This document shows positions 11,982-24,398 of a DNA stretch of 64,000 nt, one piece after another. The notes below the pieces were generated by a model. It did no database searches and was not told where the DNA came from. It was given only the letters and a program-made list of their open reading frames with translations. Location of the stretch: contig CAJNOI010000001.1 of assembly GCA_905250115.1 (NCBI GenBank), positions 1,242,977 to 1,306,976 of the forward strand. Reading direction: 5' to 3'. The stretch's first letter is position 1; every line of letters starts with the position of its first letter. The DNA is from Adineta steineri (lineage: Eukaryota; Rotifera; Eurotatoria; Adinetida; Adinetidae). Both the position numbers and the translations under genes were made by a program.

Positions 11982-13106
11982 TCACATCATTGGTAGAGGT
12001 ACACATTGTAAAGCAGTTGGCTGTGTTATCAGATATTGTCCGGGTGTTGCAATTACATAAGATGACTGATTGGGATCAAGAGTAAGAAAAGGTGCACTTG
12101 CATCTGTAAATTGCATAGAATTTGCAGGACTACAAACAAGTGGTACTTGTTGAACAGCAGTCGATGCTAAGGGTACTAAACTTAGGCCACCAGTTGTAAC
12201 AACTTGTTGTGCTGCTTGTGGTTGTTGAATATATTGTATTTGTTGTTGAGCTATTGGTTGTTGACCTATACCACCACCAACACCACTTGCTCGTAATTGT
12301 TCACTTAGTATATCAGGATAAGCATGGTCATGAAAATAACTTTGAGGATCTCCTGCATTCCCTTTTAATACATCTTTAAATGCACCAACAAATTCTGGAA
12401 AATCAATAAAACCATCATGATTTCGATCGATTGTAATAAACATATTTTCAATAGCACGATCAACATGTTCATTATTAGCTTCCAGTAGAACATCTCGTAA
12501 TATTTGACGAAAAACAGTACGATCAATTTTATTCGTACCACCACGTGTTAAATTCGTAAATTCTCGATGAAGAAGTGCGATATCACCTGGATTTAAACCA
12601 GCTATATTAGCAACAGCTCCAAAATCAGTATCTCGATAACCACCACCACCGCCCATACCCATGCCCATACCCATCATTGGTTGTTGCTGTTGTTGTTGAT
12701 ATGGATATTGACCACCGAAGTTTGAAGGTGCATATGGTGGAGTTCCGTAAGGCATGCCCGGTGGTGTACCATAAGGCATTTGTGGCGGAGTACCACCTGA
12801 CATTGGATAATTACCTGACATTGGATAGTTACCTGGCATTGGATAACCACCATAAGGCGCTTGTGGTATGCCAATAGGACCACTACCACCTCGCTGCATA
12901 GCATTAATTTGATTCTGTAAATTTGCTATTGTTTGATTAGCTTGCATAAGATCTCGTTGCTGATTAGGATTGACAGGTGCTGCACCTCCAATACCCGTAG
13001 TAACGGGAATAGCAGGTCGACTTATACCTGGTGTTCCACCTCCAGCTGCTGCATAAGTTGGAATAGGTGTATTAGCCTTTTTACGTCGTGAACTACCTCC
13101 GCCCAT
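11982..13106 (-). CDS. EF-hand calcium-binding protein with Gly/Pro/Gln-rich arms
   Basis: A single uninterrupted frame of 374 aa runs from ATG at 13106. The N-terminus MGGGSSRRKK could be N-myristoylated on Gly2, as in neuronal calcium sensors. Residues about 10-160 are Gly/Pro/Met/Gln-rich with repeated YPMSGNYPMSG and PYGTPP units. A helical EF-hand pair follows at about 170-250. The first hand is degenerate (RGGTNKIDRTVF). The second has a canonical loop, DRNHDGFIDFPE, with all six calcium ligands. A Gln/Val-rich tail follows. I place it in the calmodulin/recoverin superfamily as a likely calcium-dependent adaptor, but cannot assign an orthologue. Lack of introns is notable beside intron-rich neighbours. 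Confidence 0.85.
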   Translation of the reverse strand: MGGGSSRRKKANTPIPTYAAAGGGTPGISRPAIPVTTGIGGAAPVNPNQQRDLMQANQTIANLQNQINAMQRGGSGPIGIPQAPYGGYPMPGNYPMSGNYPMSGGTPPQMPYGTPPGMPYGTPPYAPSNFGGQYPYQQQQQQPMMGMGMGMGGGGGYRDTDFGAVANIAGLNPGDIALLHREFTNLTRGGTNKIDRTVFRQILRDVLLEANNEHVDRAIENMFITIDRNHDGFIDFPEFVGAFKDVLKGNAGDPQSYFHDHAYPDILSEQLRASGVGGGIGQQPIAQQQIQYIQQPQAAQQVVTTGGLSLVPLASTAVQQVPLVCSPANSMQFTDASAPFLTLDPNQSSYVIATPGQYLITQPTALQCVPLPMM

Positions 13107-14454
13107 GAGTTGTTAATAGTTTACTTAGTTGTAGATTATTAATGCTTTTGGACGATAGTAATATCACTATGTTTTTTTTAATATTGATGATGATAATGAG
13201 AAGACATCAGGCATAGTAATCGTTAGTGTATGAAAAAAAGAATGTTCTACTTGAATGCATTCGTATACACAGGAAAGAAGAATATTTGGCCTTGCTTTTA
13301 ATTATCAAGGTTTAATGTGCCGTGTATGTTTATTATTTGGAATAAACAACAACTTATAGTTTCTCTAACAACATGATAAAGATCCGTTACATATAATTCG
13401 AAGTAAAGATTAGCTTGCTTTATTACCTATGTAGAAATAATTTTTTGAAAATTTTTGCTTATTTATTTTGATTTTTTTTTTCTTTGTTTTATTCGAACTT
13501 TGTTCTTACACAAATCGAATAACGAGAAAAAGAGAGAAAAATGTTGTGAAGAACAAGGAAAAAAACGAGTAAAGAGAAAGGGTCTCAAAAAGAACAAAAC
13601 AAAACAAAACAAAAAAAAAGAAGAAGAGAAAGAAACGTTATGTGCGAATGCATATGCATGCGTGTGCGCGAATGCCCGTTTTTAAACTAGTTGTTGAGAT
13701 AATTAAACGATAGAAAAACAAAAAACGTGTGTGCATATGCCAAAAATCGAGAAAAGAAGAAAGTCAAGATCAACAATAATAACAACAATAATAATAGTAA
13801 TCACGTCAAAATAGATATAAGACGCGAATAAAAAGAAGAAAACTATTATACATACAAACAAACACAAGACCTTGTTGTGTCTGTATTGAACGGAAACAGA
13901 AAGAAAGCTATTGTTCGTTTTTTGTATGTGTATATGTTGTAGAAATACTGTGTTTGTTTTAAAGAATAAGCAAATGAATACAATCATCATCCAAAAACCG
14001 GTAGATAACCAATAACAATAACAAATAACGCTCAAGATCTTTGTTTGATGACATGAAAAAAAACAGAAAAAATTCGAAAGTAGAGAACAAAAGAGAAGCA
14101 GCGTCAAAAATATCTGAGATGATGATGCTCGAAAAATAATAATCAAGAATACAAAAATGTTTTTTTTTTTCGATAATAAATCTGCAATCACATATAAACA
14201 TGTGAAAATACAGATAGAGAGATAGATAGATAGCAAAAAAACAACCAAACGGAAATTGATGATGTTGATAAAGAGAAACGAAAAATTATTTAGTAAGCAA
14301 AACACACACACGCATACACACGCAATAACGATCGTATCTATATAGTAATATAAGTAATGATAATAAAGGACTACGAAACAAAAAAAAAAGAAGAGATACA
14401 AGGGGAAGACAAAAAAAACGAAGAAACTGTACAGTATATATGTGAGCTCTTTCA
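13107..14454. other. Intergenic and probable 3' UTR of the hnRNP D/AB-like gene
   Basis: This holds an (AAAAC)n tract near 13593-13613 and long A-rich runs. A 251-codon open frame on the minus strand (13703-14458) is almost entirely Phe/Leu/Ile/Tyr/Cys encoded by T-rich sequence and is not credible coding. The left part is the upstream region of the EF-hand gene; the right part is the 3' flank of the RRM gene. Confidence 0.5.
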
Positions 14455-16570
14455 TCAACGACTGTAATTGGATGGAGGTGCTGAATCGGACGAGAAATGA
14501 TCATAACCTGTTGGTGCAGGATATGCAAATGCATTTGGTGGTCCATTAGATGAATCAGCTCCATAATTATATTGATTTGGTGGTGGTCCAGCTGATGGTG
14601 GTCCTTGTGAACCTTGTGGTTGACTAAAACTCCAGCCAGCATAAGAATATTGAGCTGAATTGGAATTAGCTCCACCAAATGGTGCTTGAGTTTGTGGTGG
14701 ACCTACAGTTGCATTAGCTGGATTACCTGATGGACCATTAGATGGTGTTCGTCCTTGTCCATAAGAATTTCCTTGTGGAGGAGGAGGACCTACTTGCCAA
14801 GTAGCATTTGAACCAGATGCTGATGAAGGTCCATAAGAACCGTATGAACGAGGATCCGCTATATAAATAAAAAAACAAAATTTTAAATAAAGAAATATGA
14901 ATTGAAATTTTCTATTTTTCTTACGATAGTTTGTATTAGGCCATTGAGCTGGACTTATTGGTGACCATGGTTGAGCAAGACCTTGATTATTGGATGGTAA
15001 TTGTTGTCGATTTGATTGAGAACGATTTTGTCCTTGTTGATTAGATTGTTGATGTTGTTGTGCAGATGACATACCCATTGATGATGAACTATAGAATAAA
15101 TAATCAATTATTTTGTTCATATTTAAAATTTTATTATTTACTTATAAAATGGATAATGTTGTTGTTGAGCAGCAAGTGCTGCTTGTTGATATTGCAATTG
15201 TTGATGTGATGATGGTTGTTGTGAGCGTTGTTCTAAAAATAAATTCATTTTTTTTAAATTAATAAAAAGTCTAAAGTTTTTTTTGTCTTACGTTGTTGAT
15301 ATTGAAATGGATTTTGATTTAATCCAGGCATATTATAATGTGTTAATGGTGCTTGCATAGGATTATTTCCATTATTATTTTGTTGATTATTTTCTGTACT
15401 TTTTGGATTAGCTCGTTTACAATCAATAGATTTTCCAGCTATTGTATGACGAGGTTGTTTAAGTACTTCTTCAGCACTTTGTTCATTTTCAAAAAGAATA
15501 AAACAAAATGGACGACGTTTTTGTTTGATTTTATCCATTGGTGCTTCAATTTGAGCTATCTAAAGTAAGATTCACTTTAGTTTTCTTTTATCAATCATGA
15601 TTAATAATAAACAAACTTTTCCAAATTGTGAAAAATAATCTCGTAATTCAACATCGGATACTTCTGTATCTAAACCACCAACAAATACTTTACGTGCAAG
15701 TGCTTGATCACGACGATGTGCAGATTTTGTATCAACACGTTTGCCTTGAATTACATGTAAATCTTGTGAATAGACCTATTAGAAATAAAGAAATATATAT
15801 ATAATATTTCAAGTTTTTGATTTCTTTTACTTTGTCTGTTGAATCACGATCTTCAAAAAGAACAAAACCAAAACCTTTCGAACGACCTGATTTATCAAAT
15901 TTAACAGTAGCACTTTCGACATTGCCGAATTTAGCAAAATATTCGCAAAGATGTTCTATAAAATAAATATTCAAAATAATTTTAAATGAAATAATTATAA
16001 CTTACCCATTTTTGTATCTGGACTAAGACCTCCAACAAATACTTTACGTGTACTAAAAATATTCAAAAAATCATTTATATAATTTCAATGAATATTTTTT
16101 CTTTACTTGACTGAATCATTCGTTGCATTATCAACACCACCATTATTTTGTCGACGTTGTTGTGGCATCGATGAACCACTATTATTCATATTTCCATTAT
16201 ATGATCCATATCTATTCTGTTGTTGTTGCGGTGGTAACATTGGTCTCATCGATCCACCTGATGTAACACCATTCGTATTCATTCCGCCATTACTTAAATA
16301 TTTAGCTGGTGGACCTGTATAAATTGTTCCTGTAATTGGAGATGTCATTGGTTGTTGTTTCATAGCAAACATTTGCATTGAATTTTCAAATGTATGACCC
16401 ATATTATCAGAATTATTTCTTACTGGTTGAAAAGCTGCATTATTGTTATTATTAACAGCCGAACTATTGTTTGGATTTGTATTATTATTATTTACTGGAT
16501 TATTTGATGTTGTTGATGATGAACCAGTATTAGTTGTTGATGTTTGATCGAGTCCATTACCAGATGACAT
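14455..16570 (-). CDS. hnRNP D/AB (AUF1/Squid)-like two-RRM RNA-binding protein
   Basis: Eight exons (16107-16570, 16006-16052, 15831-15955, 15617-15775, 15292-15559, 15142-15232, 14925-15088, 14455-14858) give 573 aa. The N-terminal 150 residues are Asn/Ser/Gly-rich. RRM1 (about 156-235) has RNP2 KVFVGGLSPDT and RNP1 SKGFGFVLF. RRM2 (about 245-330) has KVFVGGLDTEV and the RNP1 variant RRPFCFILF, preceded by APMDKIKQK, which matches hnRNP D/AB (PMDNKTNKRRGFCFI). The C-terminal 240 residues are a Gln/Gly/Pro/Tyr/Ser-rich prion-like tail, typical of nuclear hnRNPs that bind AU-rich 3' UTRs and act in splicing, stability and localisation. It is transcribed divergently from LRRC56, with 552 bp between start codons. 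Confidence 0.92.
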
Positions 16571-17122
16571 TCTTTTAAATATATTGGTTACACACACAAA
16601 AAAAAAGAAATAGGCAAAATTACACAGACACGTGAATAGAATGATAGAAAATAGACAAATCCAATAAAGATAGTTAGAAGAAATGAACAAGAAAATGAAA
16701 AAAAACAAAAGAAAAAACAGAATTTCTGAACACAAGAAACACACAAGAAAAAAAAAGAGAAGAAAAAGAAAAAGAAGCGAATGCACAAGTCCTTTAAAAA
16801 AACAAACAACACACAAGCGAAGGATAAGATTCGATGAAAATAAATAAATAAACAACAAGAATTGACCAATCCCGAATCTTTAACACATCTATGCACTTTG
16901 TATAAAAATGCGTATATATGAGTTGCTTAGCAAAATCGATCAATAGAATTTTTAAATGGCTAAAATAGGAAAATGTTTTTTTATACATTATATTATGTAG
17001 AAAATATAAATAGTTTTATTCTTTTATGTTATGCTTAGGTATATAAAATGTTTACATACTAATTTTCTTTTCGTATTAAAATAAAGATTTTTTTTATTTT
17101 GATATTTTAAAGAATTTCAAGC
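16571..17122. promoter_or_regulatory. Shared head-to-head upstream region (hnRNP D/AB-like and LRRC56)
   Basis: Only 552 bp separate the two start codons, so both promoters and 5' UTRs must lie here. The half next to the RRM gene is purine-rich on the plus strand, a probable 5' UTR. A candidate acceptor, TTTCAAG, ends one base before the LRRC56 ATG. No TATA box can be told from the AT background. Confidence 0.45.
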
Positions 17123-20100
17123 ATGCCGATCGATATTGATAAATCTTCAACACGTAAACAACCATTACGTCGTGGTATACATATAACTGAACAAAAAGAT
17201 TATCGAGTTAATCCTGAACCATTAGTTTTACAAGAAGCAGATTTTTTACTTGAAGAATTTTTATCACCAACAAAATTGGTATTTATAACTATGGGGGAAT
17301 AAAATTTTGTAAAGAAAATATTTTTCATCTAGAGAGCTCTGACTGGTACAGATGATTTAGCGAATATTCGTGATTTAGAAATGATTGTGGATACATCTGA
17401 CACGAGTTTGGGAAATTTTGGATTTTATTTACAAAAATTAAATCAACTTAAATTAAGTAATAGTGTCATACCACGTATTAGGTAATTATACGATGCTTAT
17501 AAGTTTACTGATAAACTATTTTACAAAAATAACTCTTTATTTTAAGAGATCTTGGTACATCATTATCACATGTACGTGTTCTTTGGATGGCGCGTTGTTG
17601 TTTAAATGATTTAGATGGCATAACAAGTCTTCAAGCACTTGAAGAACTTTATGTTGCTTATAATGAAATATCAGATTTAAGTGCCTTGAGTATGCTTGAA
17701 AACTTACGATTACTTGATCTTGAAAGGTATCATTTATATTTTATAATTTATTTTTATTTATTAAATATTACTCTAGTAATCTTATTGATGACTTACATCA
17801 AGTTGAATTTCTTGCTTTATGTTCGAGTTTAGAAACATTAACACTTGAAGGCAATCCGGTATAAAGATTAAACTTTTACTAAACATTTGAACAATTATTT
17901 GTTTTCTCTTTTATCAAAAAATTAGATTAATAATCATGATGATTATCGTGCAGAAATAATACATCGTTTACCACGTCTTCAAATACTTGATGATAAATCA
18001 ACTAAAGAAATAAATAAACTTTCATCATCAATATCTGGAGAAGGAACGATGTTATTTCAACAAGATTGGTCTCTAATTGAAGAATGTATTGCTGCTGGTA
18101 TGGCACCATCTGATGAAAAATTAGTATGTAATCAAGGTAAACATAATTATAGTTATTTTTTTCTTTTAATATTCTCTTTCGAATTCTTTTAGTTGATATT
18201 CGACCACGATCAGCCAATAAAAGTCCATTAAATCGGCCAACAACAGCTGCATATTATCGTCCTCGATCAGCAGCACGTCCTGGTTCTACGGGTAGTATTC
18301 GACCTATGACAGGATCAATGCGACCAAATACTGATCCATCAAAATCAGAATTATTAGGTTAATTTTGTTTGTTATTCACTCTCAATTAAATTTATTACTA
18401 TTTTAATTTAAATACAGATAATAATGAAGATGTTGTCAGTGAATTAACAATTGGTCCAGCATTTCAAGGAAATCTAACGAAAATTTTACGAGCACGAAAA
18501 CAACAACAAAAACAACAGCAGCAATCATATATGTCCGATAATTCTTCAGTAAACACGTCAGAAAAGGTAAATGAATCATTACCATCATCATCTGTCCCAT
18601 CAGATTCTTCGTCGTTATCCATGTCTAATCATCCACTTATGAGAGAAATTAATGAATGGAAAATTGAACATAATCGGTAATATTTCTATTCAATTAAAAT
18701 ATTTTTTTTTGAATTGTTTTATTTAGAAAAATCGAAGAACGTAAAAAACTTCTTGAACCACAAGTTTTACGTATTACTGATGATGATGATCTTCTTGAAA
18801 ATGATCTTGAAGTTGATGATTCCGATGATGATGTTAATAGTTATGAAAAACAAACAGATAATTCTCATCAAGGTTAGTTAGATAATAAATTCTTACTGTT
18901 TTATTTCAATAAAATTTCTTCGATTTTTATTCTTAGAAGAAACAATTGTATCTTCTTCGAATCGTCGTAATTTCGGTCTTGATGAATCATTTCCACCTGA
19001 AGAACAAAGATGGAGATCATCAGCTATGTCTACTCAAAGTTATGAAAAAACAGAAAGTCGACTTACTACCGGTGATACAGGTGAGATTTACAACTATGCT
19101 CTTTTCAAATCCTAAAGGAATAGATAGCATAGCTATTTTCATCGACCTTACTGAAGTGCTTGTAAAGTTAGTATAATCAATTTACTGAGAGTAATCAATA
19201 TATACTATCATCGAAATAATGCAGACGAACTCAAATGAGCAAGAGTCGTCAACAGTTCCGTTTTAGATACAATACATTAATTTAGATTCACTCTCAGACA
19301 AACTCAATTAAATTTGAATAATATATGCTTCAGATGACTACAATGCGTTAAAATTCGCTGCTCTTTCTTTTCTCTTTTAAGAACAAAAAACTAATTATTT
19401 AAATTGATATATGAATGTATTTCCCTATTAAGTGTATTAGATCAAATGAAATACGAAGTCTTACAGATTTCAGGTAAGCGAATCACTGAAATAGTGCATG
19501 TTATGTCAATATCAAAATTAGATTGCCTGATTAGAAATATCTTTAATGCTAATAAAATGTTTTTCGAACTAAATAAAACGTTTTTTTTGTTAATGTCTTT
19601 CGATTATTCTCAATGCTTATCATACAGTAATAATATTTGAAAAAAATGGTAAATAATCAGACATATAAAACAATTTCGTAATTAAAAGTGTTTTTCCTTT
19701 ATACCTGATTAAATAATCTAATAAAAATTCAAGAGACAGATTGAGATAATTGTTAAAAATTAAAGATATAAATTTAATATTTTATTTATTAGGTTATCGA
19801 TCGAATTCCGCAGCTAGTTTGCATCATGCACAATCTCGTACAAATTCACGATCATCAACAGCTGAAAATTCGTAAGTTATTATCATGTATTGAAAATCTA
19901 TTTGAATAAAATATTTTTTCAATAAATAGTAATTCAACATCAGATCGTTTTCGTACACCAATGCGTGTTAATCATGAACCAGTTCTTCCCAACAATAATG
20001 TAAATCGTTCTCCACTTTCATTTCCAACTGGATCACATTCAACACTTTATAAAGCACCAAACTCGCCTACAAAAAAGTCACTCAAAGATTTACGTAATGA

Positions 20101-20143
20101 TCCATTGCCAACACTACCACGTCTTCCTTCACGTAAAACGTAA
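17123..20143 (+). CDS. lrrc56: LRRC56 / ODA8-like leucine-rich-repeat ciliary protein
   Basis: Eleven exons (17123-17278, 17333-17481, 17547-17726, 17777-17858, 17926-18136, 18193-18357, 18418-18676, 18727-18872, 18937-19080, 19793-19871, 19930-20143) give 594 aa. The N-terminal 250 residues match LRRC56 closely: TSLGNFGFYLQKLNQLKLS, RDLGTSLSHVRVLWMARC, LNDLDGITSLQALEELYVAY and ALCSSLETLTLEGNP. These are SDS22-type repeats. The second half is low-complexity, Ser/Arg/Pro-rich with an acidic DDDD stretch. LRRC56/ODA8 helps assembly and intraflagellar transport of outer dynein arms, which fits a ciliated animal. Introns are mostly 50-70 bp except the 712-bp intron 9 (19081-19792), which contains a CAG/GTAAG junction. 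A candidate trans-splice acceptor lies just before the start. Confidence 0.93.
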
Positions 20144-21396
20144 TTAATTTATCATGGTTACTCTAGCTGTTTTCGATCTTGTTTATTATACGTTTCATTT
20201 ACGTTGATAATTTTGTGCTGTTTTTTTTTATATATATACATAGAACAAAATAAGAAAAGCAAATTGTTGAATATTATTTTCAAATTAAAAATTTATCATG
20301 AAATTTTGAACAATGTTTTTCTGTGAAAATATGTTTAAACATTGAAAAAAAATCATTTTTTAAAATTCCTATACAATGAAACATTGATTAATTTGAATAA
20401 AAGTAAATGAATTTTTTTAAAATTTCAGACTAAATGAAATATTTTTGATATGGAAAAGTTATTTTATCACTAGAAAAATACGTGATAAAATGAAAATAGA
20501 TGACGAGAGATGTAATTCACAGAAAATGAAATATAAAAATAATAATCCTTATACATAAAAAACGATATATACGTAAATTTATTACATGATATATGATGTT
20601 GTTTTCAACTTTAATCGAACAAGGCCTTGCAAAAGACAAAAGTATTGTCTTAAAAACACATACTTTTAAAATGTCAATCTGATTGAGAGATTAGCGTAGT
20701 TAATATATATATATATCATTCACAACCACAAAATCCTGTAGACATTTGATTGTAAATATAGTTTCAATATTGATTATGTATTTAGGAAGAAGACTTCTTT
20801 TCTCGTATGTTAGTTATCAATTCAATTACTACAAATATATGTTTATATTTATAGGAAAGTGAACTTGTATGTTTAAATCATCACCATAACGTTTTTTCTA
20901 ATATTCTGCTTTTTTTTAATCCATAAACAGCGACGTATAAAAAACGGAGAAAAAAGAAAAGCGTGCAAGATATAGTCAAATCAAATGAGCACACACGAAC
21001 AAATACAAACAAATGAAAGTTTAAATAGATAAATAAAAGAAAAACCGATGTATATATCAGCGCAACAAATAGCCACAATAACAAGAAAAAAAAACACATA
21101 AAACAAAATCATTAGCTGTCTTTTCTACTAGGCGTCATTATGACAAAAATCTATATATTTTGCACTCTTTTTCCCTAATCTTGCACCATCGACCATTGTT
21201 TTTCGTTGAAAAGAGAAAGGAAAAGCAAAAACAAACAACAATAGAAAGAAGAAAAAAGATTAACGAAGATAACTAATGTTTAAATAAAGAAGAACACAAG
21301 AAAACTACCTCACAGGATGTTTATATAGTTGTTATTTTTTAATTAAAACTGACTGGGAATGTATAATGTCTATTTTGTTTTTTGCATAGAAATTAA
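20144..21396. other. Tail-to-tail intergenic region, no gene seen
   Basis: This is the space between the convergent LRRC56 and calreticulin genes, presumably holding both 3' UTRs. It is AT-rich with short TATATA runs (about 20228-20237 and 20701-20714). The 72-codon minus frame at 20881-21099 is hydrophobic T-rich noise. Confidence 0.5.
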
Positions 21397-22790
21397 TTAT
21401 AGTTCATCATCAGCATGAGGTGATTTTGTGTCATCAGCATCGGATTCATCATCATCATCTGATTTTTTCGTTGCTTGTTCTAAGAAAAAGTAAAATTAAA
21501 ATTAATTTTTTATGGAAATAAAATAAATGTGAATTACTAACCAGCTTCACTCTTTTTGCGGTCTTCTTCTTCCTTCTTTCGTTCAACTTCGTCTTGTTCA
21601 TCTTTCATTTTCTTTTCGGGGTCTTTAGTTTTTCCCCATGTTTCATTACCGAATTCTTCAGCTCGTTGAACACTATCAGTGATAAGTACGTTATCAAAGA
21701 TAGTACCTGATTTAACTTGCCATAAATCAAAACCAATGACACCAAGATCTTTAAATAAATAAAGATTTGCATCTTCAATATATTCTGGGTTGTCGATTTC
21801 TGGATGTACCCATGCTCCTTTATAAGCTGGATTATCAATTTGACGAGCTTTCCAAACACCTTTGTAATCTGGATTATCAATCATTGGTGGTTCCCATGTT
21901 CCATCAATTTCATCATCCCAATCTTCTGGTTTTTTGGCTTCTGGATCAGCAGTATGTTCTGGTTTATCCCAATCACCTGGTTTAGTTTCAGTTGGATCAT
22001 CGATTTTTTCATCATCAACCCAGTCAGATGGTTTTTTAGCTTCTGGATCTGGAATTCGTTTTGGTGCAGTAAAGTCCCAATCTTCTTCAAGTTTACCACT
22101 TTCAACTTTTTCATTATCAATACGAACTTCATATGTATTGTCTGAATTGAGGATCAATGTATAGAGATGTGTAAGTTCATCATCTTTACATTTAATATCT
22201 TTTTTGATTAATAAATTTTTTCCTTTGTATGTAAAGATAACATGGACTTTTTTGGTACTATAACCACAAATGTCAGGTCCTAAAATAAAACAGAAAAGCA
22301 AATAAAAGATTAAAAATAAATATTAGATTATTTACCAAACATGATGTGATATGGTGAATCACCAGTAAGACCAACTTGATCAGTACCGGCTGGATAAACT
22401 TTAACATAACCACCACCACAATCAATTTTTTGTTCGTGTTTAACGGTGAATTGAATAACAAGTGTTTTGCCTTCATTCGAGAATTCATCGAATTTAGCTG
22501 ATAAACCATAAAAACGAGCGTCTTCAGATGTTTGAATACCTATAGAAAACAAAATTGTTAAAAATCTATTTTTTCTCAAAATTTTATTTAGTTAACTTAC
22601 CAAGATCTTTCTTAGCATCACCATAGAATTTACCATGGGATAATTTGAATGCACCTAAATCAGGTTTAGCTGTTGATTGAACCCATCGATCTTCATAACT
22701 TTTATCTTCAAATTTTTCAGTAAAATAATCTTTTGAATATGCAGTTGCAAAGAGAGCTACTAGTAGCAATAAACAGCTTGCTCGATTCAT
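21397..22790 (-). CDS. calr: Calreticulin
   Basis: Four exons (22601-22790, 22336-22539, 21542-22279, 21397-21479) give 404 aa. A cleavable signal peptide (LLLLVALFATAYS) starts the protein. The globular lectin domain has both family signatures: KHEQKIDCGGGYVKVY and IMFGPDICG. The P-domain carries three type-1 repeats (PDPEAKKPSDW, DDPTETKPGDW, ADPEAKKPEDW) and three type-2 repeats (GTWEPPMIDNPDYK, GVWKARQIDNPAYK, GAWVHPEIDNPEY). The C-domain is Lys/Glu/Asp-rich and binds calcium at low affinity. The C-terminus is HADDEL, an unusual variant of KDEL/HDEL. It acts in the ER lumen as a lectin chaperone for monoglucosylated glycoproteins and as a calcium store. The donor choice at exon 3 (GTTAGT) is set by frame. 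Confidence 0.97.
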
Positions 22791-24398
22791 GATAAAGATG
22801 ATGCTAAAATAGAATGAATGGGTCAGCGGTCAATAAGAAGAACAAGAGGAGATTCTTTTTCTCTCTACTGTCTATCTCGCGCGCGCGTATGCTATCGAAT
22901 ATAAGGGTATGAACTCAAATAAAAAACGACGAAGTAAGAACACAACTATGAGATGGCCGTCTTTATTCTCTTTCCTTCTTACTATTATAGTTAATGGAAG
23001 AGAGACGAAGAGACGAAAAGACGAATCAATGGGCAAACAACGGGATATGGGTTGTGTTCGAATGATTGGATGAATTGAATTCTTATCAACCAATCTGAAT
23101 TCAACGTGTGGAGATTGAATTGAGCAACTGATTATCGAAATATTGACTATTTATATATAATGATTTATTATAAATTGATCAAAATTCAATGACAAACTTA
23201 AAACTAAATTAATATCTTTAATATTTTTTCAAATGACGCCATCTATAATAAGCAGATGGGGTCTTCATGTCTTTTATCTCTTTTTTTTTGATTTTATTCA
23301 TTTTATGATAACATAGACTATCAAAAGAGAAAGAAATTTCTAATTAAAAATATATGCGCTGATGAGTAATCATGAAATTTTAATATCTTTTAATTGACTC
23401 CATATTTTAATTGAAAAGTCTGTTGTTTTATTATGTATGCTTTGTAACACATATAGATTTCTTTTGATAAGATTTGCTTTCAGTTAAAATAAATCATCCA
23501 AATAACAGTTGTTACTTATTGTTATGAATATTTCTTAAATAACAACCACACGTTTTCATTTATATCCAGTCTTATTCTTTTTGAATACAATATAGAATAT
23601 AAATGACCCAAAACAGAATCAAATGTAGTGATATGCAACAATAACAGAAAAAGAAAGACGGTAACATATTGTATGAATATTAAAACATGATCAATTCAGA
23701 GGTAATCTATAAATAGTAAAATCGAATATAAATAGTTTCGAAAACGAGATTTATTCACTATATAAAATCGTTTTTATGAATTGCAACAAATAAAAATTAT
23801 TATGTAATAAAGAATAAATTAATACTTTAACAAAATTCAATTATTTGACTTGTAGTTCGCTTAATTAAATAATGTCAATTTACTGATCGACATTGATCAT
23901 TTAGATATATCGTATTGTTTAAGGTACGCAAAATTAAGACTTCTCGAAAATATAGAAGTTTGTTTTATATGAATTTCATTTAACATCATAGAATATGTTC
24001 TTCAATTCTCATTTATTGAATTGTTCGAGGTACGCTCAAAAGAAATGAAAAACAGATCATAAGTTAATGTAAATGTATTGAAGTATGTTGTTGTCACTTC
24101 TGTTTGAAAGAAATAAATTAACTTTGTTCAATTTCCGGTATGTCTATCAACGCAACATATCTTCTTAGCAAGTACTAATACGTAATATGACATAAATTTA
24201 TTTATATTTTCAGGACACAATAAAAATAATGTATGATATAATCAATTTTTTAGTATTTATGTAAATTGACTTATTTTAATACGTGTATTAATATTTAAAT
24301 GACATAAAATTTATTTTTCTGAATATTTAATTACACAACATTCAATTTAATTGAAAAAAAAATAAAACAAAAAGTACATCTAACAACAAAAATAAGAT
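22791..24398. other. Calreticulin upstream region and spacer
   Basis: The first 330 bases hold the calreticulin promoter: an acceptor-like TTCTATTTTAG ending at 22804 on the minus strand, a CGCGCGCGCG run at 22878-22887, and a CCAAT box with ACGTG at 23090-23108. From about 23200 to 24398 the sequence is AT-rich spacer with no gene that I recognise. Confidence 0.5.
23090..23108. promoter_or_regulatory. ERSE-like element upstream of calreticulin (tentative)
   Basis: CCAAT is followed after nine bases by ACGTG, about 300 bp upstream of the calreticulin start. The mammalian ER stress element is CCAAT-N9-CCACG (NF-Y plus ATF6), and ACGT is the core of XBP1/ATF6 sites. Spacing fits exactly but the second half-site is only partly right, and the element could be chance. 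Confidence 0.3.

Noticed and set aside
13703-14458. 251-codon minus-strand open frame
   Set aside because: Composition is almost only Phe, Leu, Ile, Tyr, Cys and Val from T-rich DNA, and it sits in the 3' flank of the RRM gene; no domain or splice structure supports it.
21804-22145. 113-codon plus-strand frame
   Set aside because: It is the antisense shadow of the calreticulin P-domain repeats.
22590-22612. Spliced-leader RNA gene, suggested by AACTTACCAAGA
   Set aside because: The match is just the donor of calreticulin exon 1; no Sm site or stem-loops follow, and no other SL gene was seen.
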